Assembly (NCBI GenBank): GCA_020086605.1
Contig: JACBWW010000088.1
Coordinates: 710,788 to 774,787, forward strand
DNA: 64,000 nucleotides
Source of the DNA: Lanius collurio
Lineage: Eukaryota > Chordata > Aves > Passeriformes > Laniidae
Direction: 5' to 3'
Below the pieces are notes generated by a model. The model saw only the letters and a program-made list of their open reading frames with translations. It was not told the origin of the DNA and made no database searches. Numbering within the stretch: position 1 is the stretch's first letter; each line of letters starts with the position of its first letter. Shown here one piece after another: positions 44,326 to 58,800 of the stretch. The translations under genes and the position numbers were made by a program.

Positions 44326-45702
44326 CCGAGTGAATAGGTTTGATGGCTAGATTTGTCAGAGAACTATTTGCTCCAAAAAATGGAATCTTCTTGCATTATT
44401 TGGAGGACTAGACACCTCTACAAAAAGGGAGGAAAACTGTCTGTTTCTGTCTAGTCAAATTGTATGACAGAAAACATTTACACACTCCTAGCATGATTCC
44501 AGCACCTCGAGGTGAGCAAATTCCTGTTTATTCAAAAGGTTTGTGCTCATGTGAAGCAATTAAAGTTTCTATGCAAGACAGCTTTGGTACTGTGAAAAAC
44601 TGGTTACCTCAGCAGCAGCCACCACTGTGTGCTCGTGGAGCTTGTCTGGGTGCCTCTGTCCTTACCCAGTGCTATTTGAACACTAAACTATTTATTCAAA
44701 TTATAAGCATTGCAAGAGATCTGTTCCCTGAGCATGAGTTTTTCAAAGTCGTGGTCGGAGGTGTGGAGTGACAAAGTGACCTAAACGAGATGGAAGGGGA
44801 AGGTTGGATGTACGCTCACCCTGAGGCCGTGTCCGAGGGGTTCTTGGTGAGACCCTTCCAGAACCAGCCGCGTGTGGGGCTGGGCGGTGTCCCTGCGGTG
44901 GCAGGAGCAGCCCTGCCCGCTGCCCGCGGGTTCCGAGGGCACGGCAGCATCTCCCGGTGCCGCTGTCCCGGCCCGGTGCAGCGCGGGGCTCGGCCGAGCG
45001 GGGCTGCACAGGTACGGGGGGGCAGCTGTGGCCGCGGCACCCCCTTCCATCCCCTGCAGGGCTCCGCTTCCTTCCCCGGGGCTCGGCAGCGGGGACAGGG
45101 GTCTGCCTGTCCGCGGGTCCCTGAGACTGGCGCGGGGGATGCCGAGGTAGCCCAACCTACTGCACGGCTAAGTATGGTTTTCATTCCAGAAATTAATTTA
45201 TTTCAGAGAAGTTACAAGTATAAATTACTCTCTTACAGGGAACTATGTACCCTGTAATGGAAATGGGAAGCGAAGTCTTCAAGCTTTTCTGTGCCTCCTA
45301 AAACTGTGAACGGTGCAGGATTTCTCCCAGACCAAAGCTGCCAGCAGCTGCCCTTGGAGTGCCAAACGCCATGTCCAAACTGACATCAAGAAACTGGATG
45401 GCTGAATTTTGTTTCCCATGGAAAAGAACCTGCGCCGTTGGCAATTTTAGGAGGTGGCACCCCAGTCCTGGCCACAGGCGCGTGGAAGTGGAAGGAGCTG
45501 AGCTGCTTGGAAGAAAGGGGACTTCCCCTGGAAAGGCAGGGGCAGAGAGACCTGCCCGAGGTTGTAGACCTGGGGCCATGCCTGACCTCCCCCTTCCAGC
45601 TAAGCCCCCTCCAGCTCTGGTGCTCGTGGCTGTGCTCGCTGCTGGGTCACGGCTCCGTTACAAAATTTTCTGCTTTAAATAATCTCTTCGCCTCCAGATC
45701 CT
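44326..45702. other. Region upstream of CELF5
   Basis: Starts A+T-rich and becomes CpG-rich from about 44870 to 45140, then moderates before the assembly gap. The CpG-rich part may be the start of the CELF5 promoter island. No coding exon recognised. Confidence 0.5.
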
Positions 45703-46091
45703 NNNNNNNNNNNNNNNNNNNNNNNNNNNNNNNNNNNNNNNNNNNNNNNNNNNNNNNNNNNNNNNNNNNNNNNNNNNNNNNNNNNNNNNNNNNNNNNNNN
45801 NNNNNNNNNNNNNNNNNNNNNNNNNNNNNNNNNNNNNNNNNNNNNNNNNNNNNNNNNNNNNNNNNNNNNNNNNNNNNNNNNNNNNNNNNNNNNNNNNNNN
45901 NNNNNNNNNNNNNNNNNNNNNNNNNNNNNNNNNNNNNNNNNNNNNNNNNNNNNNNNNNNNNNNNNNNNNNNNNNNNNNNNNNNNNNNNNNNNNNNNNNNN
46001 NNNNNNNNNNNNNNNNNNNNNNNNNNNNNNNNNNNNNNNNNNNNNNNNNNNNNNNNNNNNNNNNNNNNNNNNNNNNNNNNNNNNNNNNNNN
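45703..46091. other. Assembly gap (389 N)
   Basis: A run of undetermined bases ending 10 bases before the CELF5 start codon. The missing sequence should contain the CELF5 5' UTR and core promoter; G+C-rich flanks explain the dropout. Confidence 1.
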
Positions 46092-46800
46092 CGCGCGGGG
46101 CATGGCCAGACTCACCGAGGGCGAGGCGAGGAGGCAGCCGCCGCCGCTCCCGCCAGCGCCGCAGCCGCCGCGCCGAGCCTCCCCCATGAGCAGCAGCGGC
46201 GGCGCGGAGCCCCCGGCGCAGCCCGACAGCATGAAGGACCTGGATGCCATCAAGCTCTTCGTGGGGCAGATCCCGCGCAACCTGGAGGAGAAGGACCTCA
46301 AGCCGCTCTTCGAGCAGTTCGGCAAGATCTACGAGCTCACCGTGCTCAAGGACCGCTACACCGGCATGCACAAGGGTGAGCCCGGCGCGGCGCGCACAAA
46401 GGGGCGGCGGGCCCCGGGTCGGTCCACGCGTGACCCACCGCGATGTGCTGCTCTCCCACACCCCCGCCTCCCCCGCATCCCTCAGCGGGGGCTGCCGGCC
46501 CCCGATCCGCTGCCCGGGAAGGCGTCCGCATCCCCCGCGCCCACGGGCGGGGTCCGGCATCCCCGCGGCGGAGCCCGCGGAGCCCCCCGGCCGCGGCCCG
46601 AGCCCCGCCGGCAGCCCGGGGCCTGTCGCCCGCGCGTGGGGTGCGGTGACAAAGGCGCCGATGGGCAGCGTGGGCCGGGCCGAGGCGGCTGCGGGGCCGG
46701 GGCCGCAGCGGGACCCTCGCTGGGCTGCTGGCCACCCCCTCAGGGGGCTCGGACCGACCCCGGGCAGGGCTTCGGCGCTGCGGTTTTAAAACCCGCGCAA
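46092..46800. other. CELF5: CpG island over CELF5 exon 1
   Basis: Exon 1 and about 400 bases of intron 1 are extremely G+C- and CpG-rich. The island is cut on its left side by the assembly gap. Confidence 0.8.
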
Positions 46801-49800
46801 CAAAGAATAGCGGCCGCGAACGTGCTGCTGCTGTCAGTGGCATTTGGAGTAGGCGGGGGGCCTTCGTGATGGCACACGGGGAGATGAGGGGTCTTCCTTC
46901 GCTGAAGGACCTTTAGTGGGTGCTGAAAAGTTTGAGGAGGCTCCTTTAGCCTCGTTTATTGTTGTGTTTTTATATTGAGGAGCTGTCGCGTTCGGCGTGG
47001 CAGCTCCCTTCAGTGGAGCGGCTCTACCCCACCCCAGCAGGTGTTTGGGATCTTGTGACCAGCACGGCTCCAGCCAGGAAGGGAACTCACGGAGTTGTTT
47101 GCTGTAACAAACCGAGGGGGTGATGGCAACCTCGCTCCCTGGCACAGGTAGAACGACCTGCAGGGAACCTACAGTGAGTACCCTGAAAGCTGTGGGTGCT
47201 CAGCCTGGGCTGCTGTGCCCTGAAATGATCCGTGATGGGGCCATGTGTTGGTGCATGCTGGAGGGAGTGTGCCACGCTCAGTCTGATGCCTCAGATTTAG
47301 GAGGAAGGGTAGGAAAAATCGAGTGCCTTGGCAACGAGAACCATTCTAGGCTGAGCAGAGAAGGAAGAGGACAGCAAAAAAAACAAGTGTATTTTCAAAC
47401 AAAAGGCCAAATCTAACTCCAGCACAAAAGGAAAACACTTTCTCATTGAAGCCTGTGGGGGCTGGGCTGGCATGAATTTAGCTGAAGAAGTGTGTCTGGT
47501 TGTGACTGAAGAACGAGGATGCCATGTGCTTGTGTGTCTCTGTGTGCAAGGAGCTGCCTCCAAACCTGCTGCCAGGGGACGGTGAGTTGCAAGGTTTCAA
47601 ACCCAGCCAGGAGGAGAATGGGCCCAAGGCAAGAGGCAATTTCGCATTTCATTCCAGTTGACATCTTAAATATAGACTGTGTGGTCTGAGGTCAGCTTCC
47701 AGGCAGGAGACAAATTCTAGGGATCTGCTTAGGTATGGAAATTAGAGGGGGCAGCAGTGGCATTAGCCAGATGTGTGTGATATTAACACAGCTGCCGTTA
47801 AATGCAGCATTTCTGCAGCAAAATAAATACATCCTTTTGGTTCTAACATTTTTTTGAGCCGATGCTGGTGTTGTTGGTCATGGGTTGTTCTGTCCAGAAG
47901 AGGTTGTTGAGGTGTGTAGGTTCTCTGGTGGTTGTTGTAGGGTTGTTTGCACACACCTTCAGTTCCCTCTGCCCCTCCCCGTCCTGTTTTGTACAAAGTG
48001 AGAGGCTGGGATTCCTTCCCTGGTGGCATGAGTTTGCATGTAGATCCTCAGCCTGTTTTGGGAACAGCCTCTCCAAAGAAGGGGTTTAGTGTGCAGTGAG
48101 GGAATCAGATCCACAGGCCAGCCCACCGTGACGCCTCATCATTCCCATTTACCAGGTTTGGCTGCATTGGCTTGTGCTCCATGCAGGAAGGGCGTCCTGG
48201 TGAGGAGCTGCTGCTGGCATCAGCAGGCCTGGAGGGTGCCAGGCCTGAGCCAGGAGCTGCAGTGGCCTCGAGCACCGTCACAGCCCCTGATCAGGGGACA
48301 CTTTGGCTGTGAGCTCGTTCCTGCACTGTACAGGAGCCACAACCTTCCTGGGGCAGTAGTAGCAGCAGACTCAGTTTTCTCTCCCCCTGTTCCTGATCTG
48401 CACTGAGATCCAATTGACAGCTCACATGCAGCTTCCATCTGCTTTTTTCCCTTTCTCTCCCCAAAGGGGAGGATGCAGTTCTGTGAGAAGCCAGCGCTGC
48501 TGGTGAAGCCCAGCGTGTCCTCTTGTGTTCCCTTGCAGCTTGACATGGAGCTGAGCAGCCACCTCTGCCTCCAGGGAGGAAGAAAGGGTGGAAAAGGTCT
48601 GCCAGGGGCTGGAGGATGTGAGTTGGGCTGCAGTGTCCAAGAGCTGGTCCTGTATGGGTGTTGAGAATGGATGAATTTGGTGGAGGCAGAGGAGAATCTT
48701 AGAGATCTAGAAATGTGAACTCTGCTATGAAATGGTTTTGTTAGTACCTGACCAGTCATGTCTCAGCATCCTGGCTATTGGTAGCTGATACTATTCTAGC
48801 CTAATATTATTCATGAGGCAGTTTTTCTATTTATGTTAATCACAGATACATTTGCATGTTAATGGCAGTGTTTGTCTCAAAGCTAATATTTTCATGGGGA
48901 GAGCGGGGAGGTGTTTGAACAGGCTTTTGGAATGGGTCAGGGCAGGCTGAGTGGGGAGAATCAAGTGGAAATTTTTGGCCTTGTGTTCCAGGATTAGGTA
49001 GAAGGCAGTTCCTTCACAAGTGTCAGCTGGATGGGTTTCCTAGGAGTGCTTATGGTAGGGAAAGTGGAGAGATTAAGGAGTGTGAGATGCTAAACTGAAC
49101 TGCAGGGGCAGGAGCAGCTGTCTCACAGGCATGTGGACAGATGGGTGGCTTTTTCAGAGGGCAAGGATACAACAACACCCTCAGCCCAAGTTGCCTCCCT
49201 GGCAGCCCAGTTTTGACTCAGCTTCTGCAGGCTTGTAGATTAGCTCCCCACTGACTCCATGCTTCCCCTGCTGAAGTATTTGATGTGATTTCTGATGCTA
49301 AGCAGAATCTAGAGATCCCTCTCCTGCAAACTGGCAGCCTTTCCTTGCTCAAGGCTTTAGACTGCTGATGTGTGGAGTAATGTTTAGGATCTGAAGGGAC
49401 TGTAAATTCCAGAGTCAGTGTGTAATTTGTAGGGAGGATCAGGCACAGTATATATATATTTTTAATTCAGTCTCTTGCAAATGGAACTAGGCTAGATTCT
49501 GCTGTCAAGGAGCTGGAAACCCTCCTGGAGCCCATGGAAGTAGGGTGGTATCACTAACACTGATGGGACACAGAGGTTGTGTTAGTGATCTTTGGCAGAA
49601 TGATGGTGGCCACTAAATGGTGTGTCTTTGTCCAATCCTCATTTTTAGCTTGTCCTCCTGTGGACTGAGGGTTTTGAGCCTGACAGTTTTCCCCAGTTTT
49701 CACATTCCTGAGCTCTGGAATATGGGACATGAGAATGGGATTTGCATGCTTCATGCAGGCATAACTCCACTCCTATCCTAAGTTTTCTTAGATTTGATGC

Positions 49801-52800
49801 TCTTGAGGCAAGGATGGTGCCTTCATTGCACATGGGCATAGTACCAATGCATTGAAGCTCTTAGTGGAATAAATTGCTTATTCCCAACTGCTGACTTCAG
49901 AGTTTTGTGAGCTAAACCTGACCCAAATTATCTTAGAATGAGTCTTGTATGACTTGCAAAGTAGCAGACTTGAGCAGCAGGTGGAATTGGGTAAACATCT
50001 GTGTTTGAGGCTTTCGTGACCAGGCTTTCAAATCTGTTGGAAATAGATATAGAGGCTATAGAATCTGGTCTGTCTGGTTACAGAGGTGCTTTTGAGGCTG
50101 GATGTCAGAGCAGTCCACGGGGGAGAGTGAAAGCAGAGGGGAGCTTCACTACAACAGAGCCTTTGCCAGGGGAAGTGGAGTTTACCTGCATTCTTCCTGG
50201 CCTCACTGCATTTGTTAAATTACGTGTTGGCCCCACATTTGACTTTGGTGCATCATTCTTGGTTCAAAACCTGGCAATAAGAAGCTTTAATTACGTCTTA
50301 GAGATATCTAGTGCTTGTGTGCTGTTTATGGAAGGTGTTTTTTTCTTAGCAAGAGGTGTGAGGACAAATGCAATTTGCTTACCTGCAGCAACTTCTTGGA
50401 GCTGGGATGGAAGAACAGGATAATTGTGTGGCTGTGAGTTGGGATTGTCCTGAGGAGCTGTCTTCTTCCTGGCCTAAGGGTGCTGTGTACCGTGGAGTCA
50501 CCCTGGGGTGGAGGTGCCCCTGCACCTATTTTTGGATCCATGGAGAGCTGAAGCACCTCTGGAGTACTCCAAGCCAGGCACAAGAATGTGAAGGCAGGAA
50601 ATTGTATCTCCCTGGCCATAACAATGCATCTGCAGCCCCAGCACAGCAGTGTAGACAGGGATGTTCATCAGCAAGCCAGAGGGACTCGTCCTGCCTTTGC
50701 TTGGGATGTGAAATGCCACGTGTGGATAGGAGGGGGGTGAGTGAGGGGGTCAGATGCATTCTGAGTCAATTCTCCAGTGCTTTGCCTACCCTCATCTGAA
50801 ACAACTCAAGTGACGGAGCTTCAGGCACTTCCCTGGGGAGATCATTCCACAGTCTAAATCTCTTTCTGCTAGAAAATGTTTCTTGATAACCAGCCAGATT
50901 TTTCCTTTGCTTATTCTTAGCATCAGAGCACCCAAAGATGATCCCTCTTCTTCCTGGAGGGGCTACAACTCCTCCCCTCCTCCCTTGGCTCCAGCATTCG
51001 TCTGAGATGTTGAGTCATATCTTGACTAAGAATGTCAGGATCTGGCCTTTTCTGTGTGCTTTTCATCTGGCTTCTCAAGTTGGCCCTTGCAGAATGCACG
51101 GTGCTCTGCTGGGCTCTGTATTTCCCTTGCCGTGCATATGTACGTTGGTGTGTGTTTGTGTGCATCATATGGCACAGAAAGCCAGGCCTCTCCTCCTGGA
51201 GCTTTCCCTGATTTGTGAATCTGGATCACAGACCTTTTATACAAGCCTAAAATCCCAGATACTTTGCTTCTTTCCTTGCTTTTTTTTTCTTTTTTTTTGA
51301 TCAGTGATCGTGCTGGTCCGTGCCGCTCTCCTGATCCTTGTGTTTGGGACTGTTTCTGCCACAGACAAAGATCAGCTTCCCTTTTGCTCTCCCATTGTGT
51401 CTCACCTTGTTCAACACCTGTGTCAAGCGCAGTTGATTCACTGGGACCCTTTTCCAGCTCTTAACAGACCTTGGATGTGGTCTGCAAGTCCTTTAACATT
51501 GTTTCTTAGCCTTTTTTTTCCCCTGGAGCCTTAGACATATCCAAATTACGTAACATTTGTGTTGATGTTCATCTGCAAGTGCCTGTCTAACTTGACACTC
51601 GCTGTATCTGCTGCAGGTTGTGCATTCCTCACATACTGTGCCAGAGACTCTGCCATCAAAGCCCAGACAGCACTGCATGAGCAGAAGACTTTGCCAGGGG
51701 TAAGTCCTCGTGAACTGTCTGGAGTTGTTGCCGTGGGCAGGAGAACGGGGATTGTCAGGGGAGGGAGCGAGGGAGAGAAGTGGCTTGGATCAATTTTCCT
51801 GCTTGTGGAAGGGAAGGGTGTTTCAGGGGTTAGAGCAGGGAGTGGAAGCACAGCACTGTTCTTTACAGACCTGCTGCTTTTTTTCTCTGGCCAGGCCTGT
51901 TTCTGTGCTGCTCTTTGCTCTCTGTGGTGTGAAAGGACACCTTCAGCTTTCTGCCCATGTCATTAGGGAGCTGTGGGCTTTGGGATGAGGTGTGTGGGTG
52001 CAGCCTGCACAGAGGGCATTGCTGGAAAACTCACATGAGATACCAGAGCCTTTTTCCAGGTGTGCAGAACCTCCTGGTGCATCCACTTCTACTCTGCCAT
52101 TGCCCTGCAGGGTGCCTGGACAGAGCTCTGAGGCAATGGCTGAGTTGGATCAGCCTCTCAAAAATAAAAAGGTACACTTACCACATCCCATTGTTTGGAA
52201 GAGAAATGGGTTATTTAGGTGAGAGCAGGACTGCTGGTCTGTTCCTAGGTCTTGCTCACTCCACAGCTGGTCTAGGGAGCAAAGTTCAGTGGGATTTTGA
52301 GGGAGGCTGGGCACTGTGGAGCAGGTCCCTCCTTGCCTGGCAGTCCTCTGCCTCCTTGGGACCTGCTGGGGAGCTAAAAGGAGTTCTGGATTGTTGCCTT
52401 CCCCATTTTGGTATGATTTAAGAGCTTTGACTGGGCAGTTCCCTTGCTGTACTGAGGGGGTTGATCAAGCACATTGAAAGGATTCATTTGGAGGTGAGTA
52501 GGAGGAGGAGTTGGGTACTTATAGATAGAAGCTCACAGGAGGCCCTGAGTGCTCAAGGCAACAGAATAATTAATGTAAACCAGGGGTCTCTGGAGGATGG
52601 TTAGGAATTCTTAACCATAACATTTCCTCTTTAACCCATACAGATCCAAAGAACTCCCAGCTCTCATCTCTCCCAGCTGCCCTCAAGACCTCCACACACA
52701 AACACAAACCTCCTCTTCTGTATTTGCTTACCTGTGCTTTTTTTTTGCATGGGCCTGTGCTGGCATTTGAGCACTGGAAAATGCATGTAACTTAATTACC

Positions 52801-55800
52801 ACTTAACAGGATCCTTATCTCAGGACAACCAGGGGGAAGAGTACAGATAACCAGCACAAATCTGCCTGAGTTATTTTTGTGTGATGGGAAATGGTCAGCT
52901 TTTTGAACTAAAGCTTTTTGAACTGTGTTGGTCCGGGGCAGAGCTGACAGCATCTGTAAGAAAAGTCAAAGGATGGAGGAGCAGTTGAGAGCAGTCATGG
53001 TACAGTGCTGTTAATGCAGTGGGGAAGTCAGACATGTCTCTGAAAAATTATTCATGTGAGGCTTCGTGGATTCATGGCAATCTCAGTTTTGCTACCATTC
53101 TACACTGGGAATTTGTTGCAGGTTTCACTGTATTCTCTACTGTCTGTGCTCTCAGTGGTCTTGGAGAGCTGCAAGGAGCAGTGTTTAAAGCAGCTATTTA
53201 TCTATAATGTGGTGATCTAAAGGCTTTTTATGTTAAGGGAGGTGTAAGACACTGCCTGGGAACAGCAAGAAGTCTGTGGTAGGTGGGTACTTTTGAACAT
53301 ACTTGTCTGGAGACAGTTAATGAGCAGTGTGGTGTAATTATGTTTCAGGATTAGGATGAAGATGAGCTGTGCTGCATTTGGAGCTGTCTATTTTCAGACT
53401 GCCAATATACTGCTTCATCACATTTAGTTTCTCTTTTGTTCAGTCCTTCAGTGACCAAGGAGGCACAATTCTCTCTCTCTTTGGTCATTTAGAGATGGTT
53501 ACTTGGCATGGACGTGGGCTGGGTGAGCTGAGGTGGCTTTCAGCCATGGTGTGCTGGTGTCTGTGGCCCAGCTGATCACGGGGAACCCTTTGGGAATGAA
53601 TCACAGACAGGAGTGCCAGGCAATTCCCTGCTTTGGGAACAAGGCAGTAAAATTTCATCTCTGTACATCACATCTGGATCATCTTCTGACAAACTCTGGG
53701 GTAAAGCCTACACCCAGGAATTTAGCCAGGGCCCCAGCACAGGGCAGAGCACAGGCTGTACTGACCACACCTCCGAGATTTCAGTCTGGTCAACAACTGA
53801 TTTCTTGTGCATTTTACCCACATGCTCTCTCTGTGTTGCACATAGAAGTAGAAGAAATAAAGTTGAAGGGTTATGAAGTGTAGGGTGACACAAACTGTCA
53901 CCTGGATGTGTGACCAGGCATCAGCAGGTTTAGAGACAGCAAGGGATCAAACTGGCAGAGGAAGGATCTTGTGCTGAGCCTACACTTGCTGTGGTACCAC
54001 CATCAATAGTAGATGCCACAAGAACCAAAGTACCTTCCTTTGTTGGTGTCAATGCAGAGAACTGTGGTTGAACTCAACAATTCATGAACCTGAATAGACA
54101 CAAATTACTTTCTTGGTCTAGACTGAGGATTTGGTAAGGACAGACTTATGGAAGTGCTTTGATGTGGTTTCTGAGAGGTCCTTAGGCTGTGATCAGGAAT
54201 TCTGGCTTCTCCTCCAGGCTGTCACTGGGTAGGGCCTGCAGAGGTGTTGTTGAGGTCCTCCAGGTCTGATGCCAGCAATGTCAGCCCACCTGCAGGGCCA
54301 TGAGTGCAGTGTAGCTTTCCTAAGCTTTTATGTATATAGTTATATTTATATTTTAGGTTTTCCACATAAGTCAGTAGGAATCACCGTGGTCTGTATTTAT
54401 TCTCGTGGCATTTGGGGCAAATTCTCATTGTGTGAGATCAAAATTCTCTTTTGTTTCTGAATTGAGTGCTGTTGGATGTATGGTAATTGAATGGAATTTA
54501 ACTCTTAAAAAGCTTATTTTTTGACAAGTAAGGCTCAGCATCTTTGTCTGAGGTAGACAGAATTTTGGCTTTCACATTCCTTTTTATGGGCCACTGTGCT
54601 CAGGGTGTAAAGACTGTCATAGAGTGTTCAGGTTGGGGAAATCCCCTGAGATCATTGAATGCAACCATTAACCCAGCACTGCCAAGTGCACTAAACCATG
54701 TCCTAAGTGCCACATCCACACTCGTGGTGACTCAACCAGTCTCACCTATACAGTGTATATTGTATTATCTGAAACACCTGTGCTACCCTCAGAGCTGGCA
54801 AATTGTTGAAATCAGACCTTTAAGGCTTTCTCCTAAATCCAGTGTCCTCTTCAGCTGCCAGCCAGCCCAGCAGTGCCGTGTTTCACCTTCTCCCCACTCC
54901 CTGGCACACTCCTCCCTGCCTCAGTGAAATGATATTGTATCTCAATAACCCATGCCTTTGATTCGTGATTGTGCCTTCACTTTGCTGAGTTCTGAAAGGA
55001 ATTGGAGAGGTTATTAATGACACACAGTGATCACACAGCAAGTTAAAGCCTCTTGCTAAGTGAAATTTGAGGGAAAAGCATCCAGCTTTTCAATATTTCG
55101 CAGAAACGCTTTATGTCTCTTTTCATTTGCAGCCAGACAGTTGCAAATTACATAAAATTGCTCCTGAAGAAGAAGAGGAAGAAGAATAGAGGGAGGAAGT
55201 GGAGGGGGGGAGGTTTAAAAAAGTAATTCTTTTGGCAAGGTACAGTTACAGTTTTATTTCTATGCAGAACAAAGAAAGGCCTGCTGAAAGGTAGGCAGGT
55301 AAGTGGCAGAAATTGGTATTGATCCAAGCTGGGAATACGGGCAGTTTAAGAGCAGTGATGAGGGTACTGAAATGTGGCTACATCATAGGGAGAACTCATG
55401 GATGCAGGGACACAGGAATGGAAAATTACAGAGAGCAGCAGCATGAGAGCAGAGAGAGAGACTCTGGGAATGCACCAGGGGTTGAGATGCTGCAGCACTA
55501 ATTCAGGTGGTTGGGCACCAGGATTAGTGCAGAGACCCAGCAGAGCTCGAGCAGAGGGCGTCCCTGTGGGTAGGCTGTGTCCTGTGCTGCCAGGAGCAAG
55601 GGCTCACCTGGGCCATCTGTCAGGATCCTCAGCCCGTGGTGATAGCAGGGAGCTCAGGTGTCTGGAGGGACTTTGCTGGAGAGGGCAAAGCATCTCATTC
55701 TTCCCTGCCCTCTTGTTTGTGCAATGCTGGTGTGAAGCCAGCCTGGATCAGTGTTTCTCAAAGTTTCGTGTGGTCTAAATGTTTGGCTGAGGTTTGAGGT

Positions 55801-58800
55801 TCCACTCATTAATCTTTGCAGCTGCAACCCTTGAACAGGGCAGGCTGGACAAGTTTTTACCATGTCCATCCTGCAGGTTTGATAGACAATACTAGCAAGT
55901 TCCTGAGAGTCATGCAACATGAGTTAGCAGTACAGAGAGCATGCCAAGGCTGTCTGATGGAAATGGCAGCACCAGGACATGAAGGTGCTGGGCTAGAGCA
56001 GCCCCTGGGCAAGAAGCAGCAGAAGTGTCTGCTCAGTGCAGAGGGAATTGCAAATGCTTGTGCTGTTGAGGGTTTGGCTTGAGGGACTGAGAACTCTCAG
56101 TAAGGCAAGGCAGCTGCCCAGTGAAGTGCCTACACTGGAGAGCAAGCTGCCAAGGCAGACATTGCCTCCTGCTCCCGGTGGAATTGGAAGAACAGTGAAA
56201 CTAAAGATCAGCAGCCGTTCCCACGTGCTGACCGAGTGGACTCGTGCAGGCTCCGTCCTGTGCACAAGGGGTCTTCCTTTCCCCAGAGAAATCGCTGCCC
56301 TTTGCACAGCCAGGCCCTGGCATCTCCTTGCAGCACAGAGCTTTGACTTTTGCCTCCCAGAGCTGGGTCTTCCCTGGTGATCTCCCTTCCCTGTGCTTGT
56401 GAACACACCTGTACCTGCACACCAGCCCACACAGACCTTTGTCTGTGCAAAGGCACCACCCTCCTGAACAAGGCTCTGCATTCCCACCTCCGTGGGGTCA
56501 TTTGGAGTGTGTGCCTGCACACAAGGGTTCATGAACATGGATAGAGATGGGATCACAGGGTAATTTATGAGAAGGAAAGAGAGAGAAGACCTCTGGGGTC
56601 TCTGCTCAAACCCCACTCAAAGCAGGGCTGACTACCCCAGATCACTGAGGGCCTTCTCCAAATGAGATTTCACTGTCTCCAGGGGCACCCTGCAGTCACC
56701 TGGGGCCTCTTTTCTAGTCTGCCAGCACCCCTGAAGGGAAACAGCTTATCTCAAATCAGCCCAGAACTGGCTCAGGGGATTCATTTGGTGGTGCTGGGGC
56801 TTGGGCCCATTTTGGGTGGATTTTCCCGTGGGTGCGTCATTATCGCCGGAGGTTTTGCTCCGCTTGGATTGTCGGTGTTAGTGGTTGCCAAGGGAACTGG
56901 CACAGCCTCTCTGTGTGCAGGCAGAGGGGCCGTGTGCCTGGCCCCCTCTCTTATATCAGCAGAGATGTCTTTTCCTGGCCGCTGTCATTACCCTGCCATG
57001 GGGCAGGAGAGGGGCACGGCTGCAGCAGCCCCATGGCAGCCTGTGAGCCTTCCAGCACAGCCAAGAGAAGCCTGTGCAGGCTCTGCAGAGCTGCTGTGTC
57101 CATCAGCTCACCTGCTGCCCCAGTGATTGGTTCTGATCAGCTCTAGAGGGAACGGCAAAAACCTCTTTGCAAGAAAACACTTCCATGGCAAACCACGAGA
57201 CCCAGGCTCTGCCCTTGCCTGGTTTCCCGGGGTCCTTGGAGGCTGCAGCTTCTGCACAGAGAGTCACCCGAACGTGCTCACTGGGTCAGTGGGCACAGGG
57301 AGAGGCATGGGGTGCTAGGTGTCTTTTCCAGTGCAAGGATCAAAGCCAGCTGAGTGTGGCACTGCTCCCAGCCTTTCCCCACACAGCTTTCTTGCTCAGG
57401 GTAACTTGGTGACCCATCTCACAACATCTTACTCCTGCTTTTTGCAGGCCTTAAGCATTCCTTAAGCCTGCTAAGCACTTTCTGCCTTGGTGGGAGTGAC
57501 AAACGTGAGAAATCTTGGGCAAGTCTCTGTCTCTGCTGAAGCAAGTCTGACACAAGACTGGGTCTGAGCAGCCAGCTGTGCTCCACAGGACCATGGCTTT
57601 CTGGAGGCCAAAACGATCTCTTGTGGTCTTGATGAACTTCCTAGAGGAGTTTTTGGGTTTTCAGTTTCATCAGTCCTTCAGCAATCTTCCTTGCTCATGC
57701 AAAACCACATGGCTGAGCCATGCAGGCAGGAGCTGTGCTTTGTACTCTGGGATTCATATCCTGCTCCTGCCATAGACTTTCTGCATGATCTTCATCGCCA
57801 CATGCCTCAATTCCTCCACCTGGAACACACTGCTCATAATTATCGTTGTCTCCTCCACAGTGGGATTGAATGAGGTGAATTCATAAACAGCCTTTAGAGC
57901 TGTGCCAGAACTTGGTACTAATGTTGCTCATGTTTCTGTGTGAGACAACTCCCCTTTCTTGGGGAAGGATGGTTCTCCTGGACAGGACTGAGGCACACTG
58001 AGATGTCAGAGGGAAGATGCAAGTAGGATGCTTGAGCACTGAGACTGGCACGGATCCATCCCTGCTTGCATTCCTGATCAGAAACGGAATCCAAATGAAC
58101 AAATTAGCATTTAGATTTATGTGCTCTGCCCAGGTAGAAGTGATTATGATCATTCAAGCAGGGCATTTTTAACTGGCCAGAGGAGGACAAGCCCACAATT
58201 TGTAAAGCTGAAGAGCCCAGGACCTGATTCTGCCAATGGCCTTGGATGCCTTTTGGTTCCTGACATCCCAGAGGAGCCAGCCTGCATTGTGTGTTTTGTA
58301 CACTGTGCTTCTGACCCTCTTAACACTGTGAGGTTCCCCTGCATTGCACCTAAGGGGCTATTTTACATCACTTACTCGTAATTAATAGAGAGGTTTGCCC
58401 TCCTGTCCCAGGGGGCTTTTTCCTTCTATCCAGCTTTTGCAGTTTGAAAGCTGAATAAGCGGGATCTGGGAGTCACTTCTCCTTGAAGAACAGGGCTACC
58501 AGGTTGCTGAGCTGACTGACAGCTCATGCTGGGCACTGATTAAACACAGGGAGCCAGTTCACCTCCAGAAGTGTTTTTTTGGGATGTGGTGAGAGAAGCA
58601 ATGCATCTTGGCCTTGGTGAAACCAATAGCAAAGCTCCCTCTGACTTTAGGAGTGCCAGGAATTTTCCTGAGATCATTAATCCCAAGAGTGCTGCAAAGA
58701 TGAGGAGCATTTCCTCAAAAGCAGGGGGGAAGCCCAAACAGGGCAGGGTTCCCTGCTCCACTGTGCTGCCCAGATCCTGGGGATGGGATGGGATGTAATC

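Noticed and set aside
44790..45257. Open frame in the CpG-rich stretch upstream of CELF5
   Set aside because: It has overlapping frames on both strands and no recognisable domain; it is consistent with promoter-island composition.
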